Assembly (NCBI GenBank): GCA_016707425.1
Contig: JADJHU010000002.1
Span: 186,001-250,000, forward strand
Direction: 5' to 3'
Length of the DNA stretch: 64,000 nt
From: Gammaproteobacteria bacterium
GTDB taxonomy: Bacteria > Pseudomonadota > Gammaproteobacteria > Steroidobacterales > Steroidobacteraceae
Below, one piece after another: positions 24,859-34,326 of this stretch; the first letter of the stretch is position 1; every line of letters begins with the position of its first letter. The translations under genes and the position numbers were made by a program. Under the pieces are notes generated by a model. That model searched no databases and was not told where the DNA came from. It saw nothing but the letters and a program-made list of their open reading frames with translations.

Positions 24859-27228
24859 TCACCCGGTTAGCAAATTCACAGGATCGCCCAGGCCATCAAC
24901 CGCATCACGCAGCCTTCGATCCAAAAGGGCCTCTCGACTCCAAACATCAACCACGGCCGCTGCGGCATCGACCGCATGCGCCCAGGTGCAGCGATTCGCG
25001 AACAGCATGCCCGGCACGTCAAAAGTGCCGCCGCGGTTGATGTAGCCGAGTACATGCGTTTTTGATGGGCCGCTGTCAATGCGGCGCAGCAATCCCAGCA
25101 TGGGTTCGGGTCGGGTATGGGTCAGGATGACCCGCGGCAAGCCTGGAGGAAACAGGGCGTGCACGGTGGCGTCCTCATCGACAAACCGGGCTTCGATCGC
25201 GTCGCGCGGGATGCGCAGGCGGCCAGGTTCCAGCATGACGGTGACACAGACGCGCTTGCCGAGGCCGGCGAGATAGGCTTGCGCCTTGAGCGCCTCGTCG
25301 AGCTGATAGGAGCCGATGGCAACCAGCTGCAACTCGGCATCATGGGGATTGCCGATGACGTGGCCCGCGCCATCGCGCACCAATGCTTGTGCCGATCTGG
25401 CGTCGAACCGGTTTTCCACCTCACGCTTGGAGACGATGACGCAGGCCAGTTGGCGGCGCCCGGCATACACATCGCGCAGTGCGGCGATGGCGGTATTGCC
25501 ATCCACCGGGAACAGGACGCGCGAAGTGTCGGACATCTCGCCGAGCAGCGCCTCGCCGATGGTCGGGTCCTGGTGGGACTGCTCGTTCTTGCTGTTTTCC
25601 CAGGTATGGGAGGTGACGATCAAGGGCACCGGCAACCAACCCGGCGGCTGACCCGTTTCGTATTGCTGACGGGCAAAGATGATTTCCTGGCGCATCAGGC
25701 CCAGCATCTTCACCGCGAAGGCCTCGTAGCTGACGATGAGGTTGATGCCAGCCTTGTTTCCAAGGGCGGCGGCGGCAACGGCCTCTTCGTTGAGCGCGGT
25801 GATGACGGCGCCGTGCAAATCCTCCGGCACGCCGGGCTCGGGTTCGTTGACGCGGTGCTTCAGTAATTCAAGCGTGCGTCCCATCCGGTTGCTGGCCAAC
25901 TCGTCGGGGTTGCCGACGCGGATGCGCAAGGCAGAATTGGCCTTGGCGAAGGCGACAAACCAGTCGTCCAGCGCCGTCATTGCACTGGCCGTGCGTCCCG
26001 GCGCGGCCCAGTCTGGTTCTGGCAGCGCTGGCGCAGGCGGCTGGCGATGCGCCATCGGATGCGCGCTTTCGAGCGGCCGCTGCTGCTCGGAATGAACGGC
26101 AAAAGCGCCCAACGCCGCTTCAAGCTCCGCCGGCGGCACGAACAGGGCGGCGGCGCTGTGGTTGAAGAGCTCGCGTGTACCCGCATCGAAATGCGGATTG
26201 CCGCTCAGCGGCAGATTGTGGGCGGCATTGGTGCCGGCACCGGGAAAGCCGAATCCCTTTTCGGTTTCGGCAATGACGTAGGGCAGGCGCGCCGGATAGC
26301 GGCGATCGGAATTCGCGCCGAAACGCTGCAGCGCATCTTCCGACTCGATGATCGCCCAGGCGATGGCGGCCGGATCACGGCCATCGACGATCAGCGGATC
26401 GAATCCGTTGTGGCGCTTATGCTCGGCCAGCCAGGGCGCGCCACCTTCCTGCAGGATTTGCGTACGCTGCTCGATACGCCGTCCATTGAGGATCATCACC
26501 GGAACGGCGGCACCGCTGTCGCTGGCGCGCCACCAGCGCGGCGCCCAATCGGGGCCGCGCTGTTCCTCGAAAGCGCCGTCGCTCAGGAACGCCACCAGGG
26601 ATTCACCGGGCAGCGGCATGTGAATGTATTGCAACTCGGCAAAGCCGAGATAACCGCCTTCGGATACCGCGCCTGCCGTGTACGGCCCGGCATGACTCCC
26701 CAGGGGCGCCGCGGGACGGCCTTGAGAGTCGATGGCATAGGAATAAAAATCCGCGCACAGGCGCGAGAGGCCGCTTTCGCTGCGGTCGTAGCGGCCGCGC
26801 TGTCCGGGTGACACGTCGCCGGTCAGCGCATTGATGGCTTCGATGGCGGCGACGCAATGCCCCTGGCCCATGATCCAGCCGCGTGTGGTGGCGGTGAGTG
26901 CATTGGCGAGCAGGTAGCCGACGAAGGCCGGCACCATGTTCAGGGAACCGCCGGTGTGACCTTCCGGCACGGGCTTGAAATCTTCGGCTGCAAGTGGTCG
27001 TCCGGAGGGATCGAAGCGGTAGGCATAAGTCATGTGAACGACCACGTTCATGCCCACGCAGCTCAGGCGGTCGCCGGCGGCAAGCAATGCGTAGGCCGTC
27101 TCCGTCCTGGCGATCCGGTTTTCGTGTTGCAGCCGCGTGATCAATGCGTCGATGCGCTCGACGGTCTCGCTGCGGTGAACGATCGGGCCGTGACCGGCCA
27201 GCCAGCGCCTGCGTGCATCGTCATGCAT
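24859..27228 (-). CDS. Divergent phosphoketolase-family ThDP protein (XFP-like)
   Basis: A 789-residue protein similar over its length to xylulose-5-P/fructose-6-P phosphoketolases: SLNMVPAFVGYLLANALT, GQGHCVAAIEAINALTG, FLSDGAFEEQRGPDWAPRWW and LIVTSHTWENSKNEQSHQDP, with the C-terminal domain (GTFDVPGMLFANRCTWAH). The usual GDGExxTG cofactor motif reads SDGAFEEQRG and the N-terminus is divergent, so it may not be a classical phosphoketolase. Some relatives carry the database name xylulose 5-phosphate 3-epimerase. ATG 27228 or the GTG two codons upstream (GGAGGA nine bases before it) are both possible starts. It stands alone on the minus strand. Confidence 0.75.
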   Translation of the reverse strand: MHDDARRRWLAGHGPIVHRSETVERIDALITRLQHENRIARTETAYALLAAGDRLSCVGMNVVVHMTYAYRFDPSGRPLAAEDFKPVPEGHTGGSLNMVPAFVGYLLANALTATTRGWIMGQGHCVAAIEAINALTGDVSPGQRGRYDRSESGLSRLCADFYSYAIDSQGRPAAPLGSHAGPYTAGAVSEGGYLGFAELQYIHMPLPGESLVAFLSDGAFEEQRGPDWAPRWWRASDSGAAVPVMILNGRRIEQRTQILQEGGAPWLAEHKRHNGFDPLIVDGRDPAAIAWAIIESEDALQRFGANSDRRYPARLPYVIAETEKGFGFPGAGTNAAHNLPLSGNPHFDAGTRELFNHSAAALFVPPAELEAALGAFAVHSEQQRPLESAHPMAHRQPPAPALPEPDWAAPGRTASAMTALDDWFVAFAKANSALRIRVGNPDELASNRMGRTLELLKHRVNEPEPGVPEDLHGAVITALNEEAVAAAALGNKAGINLIVSYEAFAVKMLGLMRQEIIFARQQYETGQPPGWLPVPLIVTSHTWENSKNEQSHQDPTIGEALLGEMSDTSRVLFPVDGNTAIAALRDVYAGRRQLACVIVSKREVENRFDARSAQALVRDGAGHVIGNPHDAELQLVAIGSYQLDEALKAQAYLAGLGKRVCVTVMLEPGRLRIPRDAIEARFVDEDATVHALFPPGLPRVILTHTRPEPMLGLLRRIDSGPSKTHVLGYINRGGTFDVPGMLFANRCTWAHAVDAAAAVVDVWSREALLDRRLRDAVDGLGDPVNLLTG

Positions 27229-27575
27229 ATTCACAATGGCGTCTCCTCCACACAGGCAAAGGCATTGGCCGCGGCCGGTCCGCGCAGCGATCCATTCGTC
27301 GTTGGTTGACCTTACGCCAACGCGCACCTGGCTGCGAGGATCCGAGATAGTCGTCGAATGTGTCGCATTTGCCGTCTCGTCCAGCCGTATGCCGAGGAAT
27401 CCCGGTTCGCGGCAGACCTGTTCCCGCTCGCGTCCCGGCGCGTGGTGTAAGAGGTGATCTGCCATCAGCCAGCAGGCCGGCGGCGAGCGGAACGGCCCTC
27501 CTGAAGGGGGGTGGTCATCGTGGGTCCTGGTAATGTTGGGTTGCGACACCTTCAACCTTGGCGGAGAACGCCACG
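27229..27575. other. Spacer between phosphoketolase-like gene and IS256 relic
   Basis: Contains the ribosome-binding site of the phosphoketolase-like gene at its left edge and presumably the left end of the IS256 element at its right edge (27490-27560). No gene, hairpin or matching terminal repeat could be identified. Confidence 0.4.
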
Positions 27576-28776
27576 ATGACCACCCAAGCGACTACCGCAC
27601 TGTCGAAGCTTGCCGAGAAGGAGCATCACGCCGATCTGGTACGCGAGGTAATCCGGTACGTCGCCCAGCGCATGATGGAGATGGACGCCGAGGACCTGTG
27701 CGCCGCCGGCTACAAGAGACGGAGCCCGGAGCGGGCCAACAGCCGCAACGGCTATCGCGAGCGGCAGTGGGACATCCGTGTCGGTTCGATCGATCTGAAG
27801 ATCGCCAAACTGCGCAAGGGCAGCTACTTCCCGGCGTTCCTCGAGCCGCGACGCACCGCCGGCAAGGCGCTGGCCGCGGTGGTGCAGGAAGTCTACATCC
27901 AGGGCGTCTCGACCCGCTCGGTGGACGCGCTGGTCAAGGCCATGGGCATGTCGGAGGATCTCCAAGAGCCATGTCTCCAGGCTGTACACCGAAATCGACG
28001 AGCGCGTGCAGGCGTTCCTGAAGTGCCCCATCGAAGGCGACTGGCCGTACCTGTGGATCGATGCCACCTACGTGAAGGTCCGCGAAGCCGGCCGGATCGT
28101 GTCGGTGGCCGTGATAATTGCCATATCGGTGAACACCAACGGGGTGCGCGACGTGCGCGGCGTGGCGGTCGGATCCTCCCCGGCCGAGCCGTTCTGGACC
28201 AGCTTCTTACGCCCGCTGATGCGCCGCGGGCTCCGTGGCGTGAAGCTGGTGATCTCCGATACGCACAAAGACCTGAACGCCGCCGCCAAGGTGCGCAAGT
28301 CCACCTGGCAGCGCTGCCGCAAGCACTTCCTGAGCAACGCGCCCGCCCACGCCGGCAAGGGGCAGCGGCAGATGGTGCTCGCCATGATCAACACCGCCTC
28401 CGCCCAGAACAGCCAGGAGACAGCGATCGCGCAGTGGCGCATCGTCGCCGATCAACTGCGCGCCAAGTTCCCCAAGGTCGCCGCGCTGATGGATGACTCG
28501 GAAGCCGACATGCTCACGTTCATGGGCTTCCCCAAAGTCCACCGTATACAGATCCACAGCAACCCGCCGGCTCGACTGAACTCCGAGCTCATGCGACGGA
28601 CGGACGTCGTCGGCATCTTCCCGAATGAGGCGGCCATCTACCGTCTCGCCGGCGCGCTGCTGCTCGAGCAGAACGACGAGTGGGCATTGCAGTGCCGATA
28701 CGTGCAGCTTGAAGGCCTGCAGTCCCTCAGCGACGATCAACCTGTTCGGCTGTCCGCAGTGGTCAACCAAGCATGA
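27576..28776 (+). pseudogene. IS256-family transposase, frameshifted
   Basis: The ATG at 27576 follows GGAG. The first 126 or so codons (ADLVREVIRYVAQRMMEMDAEDLCAAGYKRRSPERANSRNGYRER) and the part from about 27956 on (SKSHVSRLYTEIDERVQAFL, WPYLWIDATYVKVREAGRIVS with the first Asp, LVISDTHKDLNAA with the second, VVGIFPNEAAIYRLAGALLLEQNDEW) are in different frames. One extra A at 27955 explains this. Otherwise full length for the family. Confidence 0.9.
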
Positions 28777-28817
28777 GTCCAGCAGAACCAAAAATCACGA
28801 CTCATACACCACAGCGG

Positions 28818-29050
28818 GGAACACGATCCTCTCTGCGACACATGGGTGCCTCATGGGTCATCCAGAGCGGCGTTACGCTGCTTGAACTCATGACCCTCGA
28901 CGGGGACTGGAAGGCCCACACGATGGTGCTGCGTTACGCCCACCTGGCGTCCACACACGCAGCCGCTGAGCGCACTGCACAATGGGCGCACAGCAGCACA
29001 CCAGGTCATGCTACGCACCAGCCCTCCTCTAAGGAAATCAAAGGCTTAAG
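28818..29050 (+). pseudogene. Tyrosine integrase, C-terminal relic
   Basis: The frame reads SLRHMGASWVIQSGVTLLEL and TMVLRYAHLASTHAA, which matches the LRHxxASW ... MVLRYAHL end of phage and island integrases. This places the catalytic Arg-His box and the tyrosine (RYAHL). Everything upstream is missing, replaced by the IS256 relic. It reads towards the tRNA-Ala gene 4 bases further on, the standard position for an island integrase beside its attachment site. Confidence 0.7.
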
Positions 29051-29053
29051 TTG

Positions 29054-29126
<73 letters not shown>

Positions 29127-29272
29127 ATCGGATCGCCCCATCGCCAGCCAAGAACCTGCGAAAGGGCGGCGGATTCTAGCATCGACGGCCGGACTGGCAA
29201 GCGCCTAAGATCGGCCGAGGATCGGCAGAGGCACCAGAGCGCGCAGCGGATGCGCGCCGGGAGTGAGCTGAC

Positions 29273-29734
29273 GTGCTCAACGTGGGCGAACGGGCGCCGG
29301 AGTTCACACTGCCCGACCAGGACGGCCGGGATGTGTCGCTCACGTCGCTGCTCAATCGCGGGCCGCTGATCCTCTACTTCTACCCGGCCGACTTCACGCC
29401 CGGCTGCACACGTCAGGCCTGCCTCGTACGCAGCCTGCATGACGAAATCCGGAAGGTCGGCCTGCGAGTCGCCGGCATCAGCCCCCAGAACCCTGAGAGC
29501 CACCAGCGGTTTCGCGAGCACCATGCCCTACCCTTCACGCTGCTCGCCGATCCCGGCAAGGCGGTGATCCGCATGTACGGCGTCGACGGGCCACTCGGCC
29601 TCGGGGTGCGCCGGGCGAGCTTTCTCATCGATCCGGGCCGCATCGTCCGCGATCGGGTGCTCGCCGATTTTCGCATCGGTACACACGAAGCTTTCATTCG
29701 CAAGCTATTGATTCTGCACGAAGCGCTCCACTGA
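29273..29734 (+). CDS. Peroxiredoxin, BCP/AhpC-TSA family
   Basis: A 153-residue thiol peroxidase. FYPADFTPGCTRQAC places the peroxidatic cysteine at residue 45 and a likely resolving cysteine at 50, the C-x4-C arrangement of atypical two-cysteine BCP proteins. GISPQNPESHQRFREHHALPFTLLADPGKAV is typical of the fold. The GTG start at 29273 follows gggag. The end meets a convergent gene with an 8-base gap. Expected to reduce hydroperoxides in the cytoplasm using thioredoxin; trxB is further right. Confidence 0.88.
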   Translation: MLNVGERAPEFTLPDQDGRDVSLTSLLNRGPLILYFYPADFTPGCTRQACLVRSLHDEIRKVGLRVAGISPQNPESHQRFREHHALPFTLLADPGKAVIRMYGVDGPLGLGVRRASFLIDPGRIVRDRVLADFRIGTHEAFIRKLLILHEALH

Positions 29735-29742
29735 TTTCCCGA

Positions 29743-30267
29743 TCAGTACGTCATCCTGAGCACACCGGCGGGCCCGAAGGTCGGCACGCTCACAACGTAG
29801 AGCGCGTCGTCCTGACCCGAGGGCGGCAGGGGCACGATGCGGTGTCCCGAGAGTGCGCGCACGAGTTCCGGCAGCTCACCCGCGCCGCCGATGACCAGCA
29901 CCGCCCTGCCCCGGTGCTCGCGGCGGGCGCGCGCAGCGAGCGACCTGACCTCTCGCGCCGGCACTTCTACGGGCGTGACGCCGAGGCGCTCCGCAAGCGG
30001 CGCCGCAAGCTCACGCGCCCGGGGAGTGGCGCTTGCATAGATCGCCTCGACACCCGACTCACGATCACGCTCACCGAACATGCGCGCGAGCTGCTGCGCC
30101 TGCCCGGCCGCCGGCGAATCCGGGTATGAGACGAGAATCACCGTGGTGAGCACCGCCGAGCGGTATGCGCCGAGCGCCAGCGCGCATACGCCCAGAACGA
30201 CGGCGGCGCTGATCCAGATCGGCGCGAGAAACGGCCTGCGGTGGCGCGTGATCACGGGGGCGTGCAT
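29743..30267 (-). CDS. Membrane-anchored histidine-phosphatase-fold protein lacking catalytic histidines
   Basis: A 174-residue protein starting at ATG 30267: one N-terminal membrane segment (about residues 15-37), then a phosphoglycerate-mutase/SixA-like domain (TTVILVSYPDSPAAGQAQQL, VEAIYASATPRARELAAPLAERLGVTP, GRAVLVIGGAGELPELVRAL). In active enzymes the first block reads VRHxE and the last VGHS. Here they read VSYPD and IGGAG, so both catalytic histidines are gone. It is probably a binding or regulatory pseudoenzyme in the envelope; its ligand is unknown. Confidence 0.65.
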   Translation of the reverse strand: MHAPVITRHRRPFLAPIWISAAVVLGVCALALGAYRSAVLTTVILVSYPDSPAAGQAQQLARMFGERDRESGVEAIYASATPRARELAAPLAERLGVTPVEVPAREVRSLAARARREHRGRAVLVIGGAGELPELVRALSGHRIVPLPPSGQDDALYVVSVPTFGPAGVLRMTY

Positions 30268-30365
30268 GGGGGCAGGATCATACCCCCTGCCACCCGGGGC
30301 GCGGATGGCACATCCACTCGATCCGGGCACACCGCTCGGGTATGGTGCTCGCGCCATCGGGCTTC

Positions 30366-31727
30366 ATGGAGCGACCCGTGCACGATCGCCAGCCGCTTGC
30401 CGAAGACATCACCTCGCCCGCCGTCTACCTGGACATGGAGAGGCTCGACACCGTGCTGCAGAGGCTGCGCCACGAGAGCCCGGTCGTCTGGGTCGATCGC
30501 GAGCCTTACCGCCCTTTCTGGGCCGTGCTGCGACATGCAGATGTCACGGAGGTGGAACGCCAGCACGAGCTCTTCATCAGCTCGGCACGCCTGACGCTCA
30601 TCCCGAAGGACATCGAGGACAGTGCGAACACGACTGCCGGTGGCGTGAGGCAGACGCTGCGCGTGCTGAAAGCGCTCGCAGCGCTCTCGCAGCGGCCGAT
30701 GGGCGACCTGCTCGAGTGGTTCCAGGCGCGGCGTGCCCATCGTCATGCGGGGCGCAACGAACGCGTGCGCACGCTCATCGACATGGACGAACCGGAGCAT
30801 CGCCGCTTTCGCGATCTCACCCAGAGCTGGTTCATGGGCGCTGGCGTCAGGCGCCTCGAGGCGACCATCGAAGCGACGGCGCAGCGCTACGTGACCCAGA
30901 TGCGGGAGGGAGGTCCCGAGCTCGATTTCGCGCGGGACGTCGCAATGCAGTACCCGCTCACGGTCATCATGACCATGCTCGGCCTGCCGGAGCAGGATGC
31001 GCCCTTCGTGCTGCGCGCGACACAGCAACTGCTGAACGCGAGTGATCCCGATCTGGGCCGCTCGGAAGGCTACGGCGTCCAGACGGTGACGGAGCTCTTC
31101 GAGTACTACGTAGACGTCGTGCGCCACCGGCGCCGCAGACCGGGTGAGGATCTCGTGAGCGTCATTGCCAATGCGCGCATCGACGGCAAGCCACTCGGGC
31201 CGGTGGAGACGCTCTCCTACCTCCTGATCGTGACCATCGCCGGCCACGAGACGACGAGTGCATCGATCTCCGGAGGGTTCAAGGCGTTCATCGATCACCC
31301 CGCGGAGCGTCTGCGCTTCCGTCCGGAGCCTGAGGCCGCGCGCATCATGGCCGATGAGGTGGTCCGCTGGGTGACGCCGATCCGCCACTTCTGCCGCACG
31401 GCAACGCGGGACTGCGAAGTCGGCGGCGTGCGTATCGCACGCGGCGAGTCACTCGCGCTGCTCTATCCGTCAGCCAATCGGGATGAGTCCGAGTTCACGG
31501 CCCCTTACGAATTTCGCATCGATCGCAAGCCGAACCGGCACCTCGGCTTCGGGCACGGCGTGCATCACTGCCTCGGACGCGTACTGGCGCTGACTGAAAT
31601 CCGCGCACTCTTTTCGATGCTGCTCCCGCAGCTGCGCGAGGTCGAGTATGCCGGTCCCGCGCTCAGCATCGAGTCCAATCTGACGGGCGGGCTGAAGAGC
31701 CTGCCAGTACGCGTCGGCTTTCACTGA
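30366..31727 (+). CDS. Cytochrome P450
   Basis: A soluble class I bacterial P450 of about 453 residues. The I-helix motif is AGHETTSASI, the K-helix ExxR is EVVR, and the haem loop is FGHGVHHCLGR with the thiolate cysteine. Starts are ambiguous: ATG 30366, ATG 30342, or GTG 30378, which has GGAG six bases before it. No ferredoxin or reductase gene is adjacent, so electrons must come from elsewhere. Convergent with the next gene. The substrate is not predictable; relatives oxidise terpenoids, steroids or fatty acids. Confidence 0.9.
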   Translation: MERPVHDRQPLAEDITSPAVYLDMERLDTVLQRLRHESPVVWVDREPYRPFWAVLRHADVTEVERQHELFISSARLTLIPKDIEDSANTTAGGVRQTLRVLKALAALSQRPMGDLLEWFQARRAHRHAGRNERVRTLIDMDEPEHRRFRDLTQSWFMGAGVRRLEATIEATAQRYVTQMREGGPELDFARDVAMQYPLTVIMTMLGLPEQDAPFVLRATQQLLNASDPDLGRSEGYGVQTVTELFEYYVDVVRHRRRRPGEDLVSVIANARIDGKPLGPVETLSYLLIVTIAGHETTSASISGGFKAFIDHPAERLRFRPEPEAARIMADEVVRWVTPIRHFCRTATRDCEVGGVRIARGESLALLYPSANRDESEFTAPYEFRIDRKPNRHLGFGHGVHHCLGRVLALTEIRALFSMLLPQLREVEYAGPALSIESNLTGGLKSLPVRVGFH

Positions 31728-31735
31728 CGACACCG

Positions 31736-32074
31736 TCACCGCAGCGGGATGTAGAGCTGGATGCCGAGCGAGGGCTGGTATCCGTTACCGTAGCTCGGCG
31801 CCGGGTAGTACTGCGGCGCGTAGTACACCGGGGGCGGCGGGACGTAATAGCGCGGCGGCGCGTAGTACACGCGCGGCGGTGGCATGTAGTAGCGCCCGGG
31901 CGGGGAGTGGCGGTGGCCGTAACCTCCATACCCCTGGTAGTACCCACCACCCCGGTCGCCGCGCCAGCCTCGCTCGCCGCGCCAGCCGCGATCGCCGTCG
32001 CCGTCATGGTCGTGCGCAAAGGCAGCCGTCCCCACCGAAGCGAGGGCCAGGGCAATCAGAAGAGAGCGAAGCAT
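31736..32074 (-). CDS. Small secreted Pro/Tyr/Gly-rich protein
   Basis: A 112-residue protein with a clear signal peptide (MLRSLLIALALASVGTAAFA), a His/Asp/Arg/Gly-rich segment (HDHDGDGDRGWRGERGWRG) and a repetitive Tyr-Pro region (YYMPPPRVYYAPPRYYVPPPPVYY). The start ATG 32074 follows GGAGGA. Such proteins are common but poorly characterised envelope components; the acidic His-rich tract could bind metal. It is divergent from the cobalamin riboswitch. Confidence 0.7.
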   Translation of the reverse strand: MLRSLLIALALASVGTAAFAHDHDGDGDRGWRGERGWRGDRGGGYYQGYGGYGHRHSPPGRYYMPPPRVYYAPPRYYVPPPPVYYAPQYYPAPSYGNGYQPSLGIQLYIPLR

Positions 32075-32189
32075 GGCGGGTTCCTCCGGGACGCCCACCG
32101 TGGGCGTCCGATCACGGTCGGGAGTGTGCAGACCTGTCAATGAACGGTCGCTGAACCGCATTCGGCGGATGTGCTAGAGTGCCCTCGCT

Positions 32190-32372
32190 GCCAAGGTGTA
32201 CGGGAAGCCGGTGAAGCGCGTCTGCGCCATCCCGGCACTGCCCCCGCAACGGTAAGCAGGCACTGATCGCATCGGTCCCCAGCGGGGACGCCACTGCGCA
32301 TGGGCGCGGGAAGGCGGTGCGACGAGACGCGGCGAGGCGTCTCTCCTGCGAGTCCGGAGACCGGCCTGGCAA
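32190..32372 (+). promoter_or_regulatory. Cobalamin riboswitch upstream of btuB
   Basis: Core elements are in order: gggaagccggtgaa (32202-32215), cactgcccccgcaacggtaa (32236-32255), a gccactg...gggaagg B12 box (32290-32314) and gcgagtccggagaccggcc (32348-32366). This is the standard adenosylcobalamin aptamer. It ends about 57 bases before the btuB start, so it should repress vitamin B12 uptake when the cofactor is plentiful. Confidence 0.93.
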
Positions 32373-32428
32373 GCAAGGCCATCGTTCCACTGAAACCATG
32401 CGGGCGTGCATGGGAAAGGTCTCGTCAC

Positions 32429-34282
32429 ATGTCCACCGTCTCCGGTGCGGCGCGCATCGCCGTGCTCTCCTCCCTGCCGTTTGCCGTTCTCGCACAGGCC
32501 CCACTCGATGAAGCGGTCATCACTGCGACGCGCACGCAGGTGCCCGTCGATGAGCTGACCGTCCCGTATTTTGCGATCGATCGCGACACGATCGAGCGCT
32601 CCCTCGCCAGCGACGTCGGCGAGCTGCTGCGTACCCACGCGGGCATCGAGCTCGCGCGCGCCGGCGGCCCTGGCCAGCCGGTCTCACTGTTCACGCGCGG
32701 CACGGACAGCAACCACACGGTGGTGCTGATCGACGGCGTGCGCGTCAATCCCGGCACCATCGGCAGCCCGGCGCTGCAGAACATCGCGCCGGAGACCGTG
32801 CAGCGCATCGAAGTCGTGAAAGGTCCCCGCTCGACGCTCTACGGATCGGACGCGATCGGCGGCGTGGTCAACGTGATCACGCACGCGGGGGCGGCACGTG
32901 GCCTCGCCGCATATGCGAGCGGCGCCCGCTACGGCAGCCATGCGGCCGGACTCGGGGGCGGCTGGCGCCTCGGAGAGGCCGGCGGCGTCGGCTTCGCGGT
33001 CGACTGGCGCGAGAGCGCAGGCTTTCCGACCCGCACCGGCGCCACGCAGGATCGCGGCTACGACAAGCTGACGATCAATCTCGCAGGCGACTACGCACCG
33101 TCGGAAACCGTGTCGCTGCGCGCCCGCGCATGGCGCGCGGCGGGCAACACCGAATACTCCACGACCGTGTTCGATCCCGTCACCTACGCACCGAGGCTCG
33201 CGCCCGTGGATCAGGACTTCGGGAACGCGAGCTACGCGCTCGAGACGGTGTGGAAGCCGCGCGCGCAGATCGACGTGCGGGTGGCACTCACCCGCATCGA
33301 GGATCGCATCGACCAGAACCAGGACGGCAACGGACTCGCCGCGCCGCCGCACGACTTCCTGCGCACCGACCGCGACGGCCTCGAGGTGCAGACGAATCTC
33401 CGTCTGCACAGCTCGGACGAGCTCACGCTGGGCGCATTCCTGACGCGCGAGGATACGGCTTCGCTCTCCTATGGCACGCATTACGCGGCGCGCACGCGCG
33501 TCGATCAGTTCTTCGCCCAGAACCGCTTCAGCCATGGCCCCCACAGCCTGGTGACCGCCCTCGGCCTCGTCGATCACGAGGCCTTCGGTCATGAGCCGAC
33601 GTGGAATGCCGAATATGGCATCACGTTCCCGTCGGCGACCCGCGTGACGCTCGGTGCGGGCCGCGCGTTCCGTGCGCCCGACAGTACGGATCTCTACGGC
33701 TACGGCGGCAACCCGAGGCTCGCTCCCGAGGTGTCACGACAGGTTGAAGCGGGAGTGCGCCAGCCCCTCGGTGCGCATCATTCCGTTTATGCAAACGCGT
33801 GGCGCAACGACATCGACGATCTCGTCGAATTCGTGTTCGACCCGGTCACCTACAATGGCCACAACGAAAACGTCGGGCGGGCACGCATCGAGGGCGTGGA
33901 GCTCGGCTATGCCTACGCGGGCACCACATGGCGGACGCGGCTCGAAGCGAGCCTGCAGAACCCCAGGAACCGCGACACGGATGAGCGGCTCCTGCGTCGC
34001 GCACGCGAGAACTATGTACTCGCCGTCGAGCGTACGGCCGGTCGGCTCGCACTCGGAGCGGACATCACCCGGGCCACCAGCCGCTACGACGTTGCGTTTC
34101 CTGCGAATGTCCGTCTGGGCGGCTATACGCTCGTCAACGTGATGGCGCGCTATGCGGTCACGCCACGCTGGTCGGTGCAGGCCCGCATCGACAATGCCTT
34201 CGACGAGGCCTACACGCTCGTATCTGGTTACAACACCATGCGTCGCAGCGTCCTGGTCGCCACGCGCCTCGCGCTCCAGTAG
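32429..34282 (+). CDS. btuB: TonB-dependent vitamin B12 receptor BtuB
   Basis: A 617-residue outer-membrane receptor. The ATG at 32429 is chosen because a signal peptide (IAVLSSLPFAVLAQA) follows it directly. A TonB box (DEAVITATR) is followed by the plug (VGELLRTHAGIELARAGG, FTRGTDSNHTVVLIDGVRVN, IERIEVVKGPRSTLYGSDAIGGVVNV type) and a 22-strand barrel ending in a C-terminal aromatic/Leu pattern. Length matches BtuB, and the riboswitch upstream gives the substrate. It brings cobalamin into the periplasm using TonB energy. Confidence 0.93.
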   Translation: MSTVSGAARIAVLSSLPFAVLAQAPLDEAVITATRTQVPVDELTVPYFAIDRDTIERSLASDVGELLRTHAGIELARAGGPGQPVSLFTRGTDSNHTVVLIDGVRVNPGTIGSPALQNIAPETVQRIEVVKGPRSTLYGSDAIGGVVNVITHAGAARGLAAYASGARYGSHAAGLGGGWRLGEAGGVGFAVDWRESAGFPTRTGATQDRGYDKLTINLAGDYAPSETVSLRARAWRAAGNTEYSTTVFDPVTYAPRLAPVDQDFGNASYALETVWKPRAQIDVRVALTRIEDRIDQNQDGNGLAAPPHDFLRTDRDGLEVQTNLRLHSSDELTLGAFLTREDTASLSYGTHYAARTRVDQFFAQNRFSHGPHSLVTALGLVDHEAFGHEPTWNAEYGITFPSATRVTLGAGRAFRAPDSTDLYGYGGNPRLAPEVSRQVEAGVRQPLGAHHSVYANAWRNDIDDLVEFVFDPVTYNGHNENVGRARIEGVELGYAYAGTTWRTRLEASLQNPRNRDTDERLLRRARENYVLAVERTAGRLALGADITRATSRYDVAFPANVRLGGYTLVNVMARYAVTPRWSVQARIDNAFDEAYTLVSGYNTMRRSVLVATRLALQ

Positions 34283-34326
34283 CCCGCGTTCCGCGCGCGC
34301 ACCGGCGCGTGCAGGCACCTGGCCCC

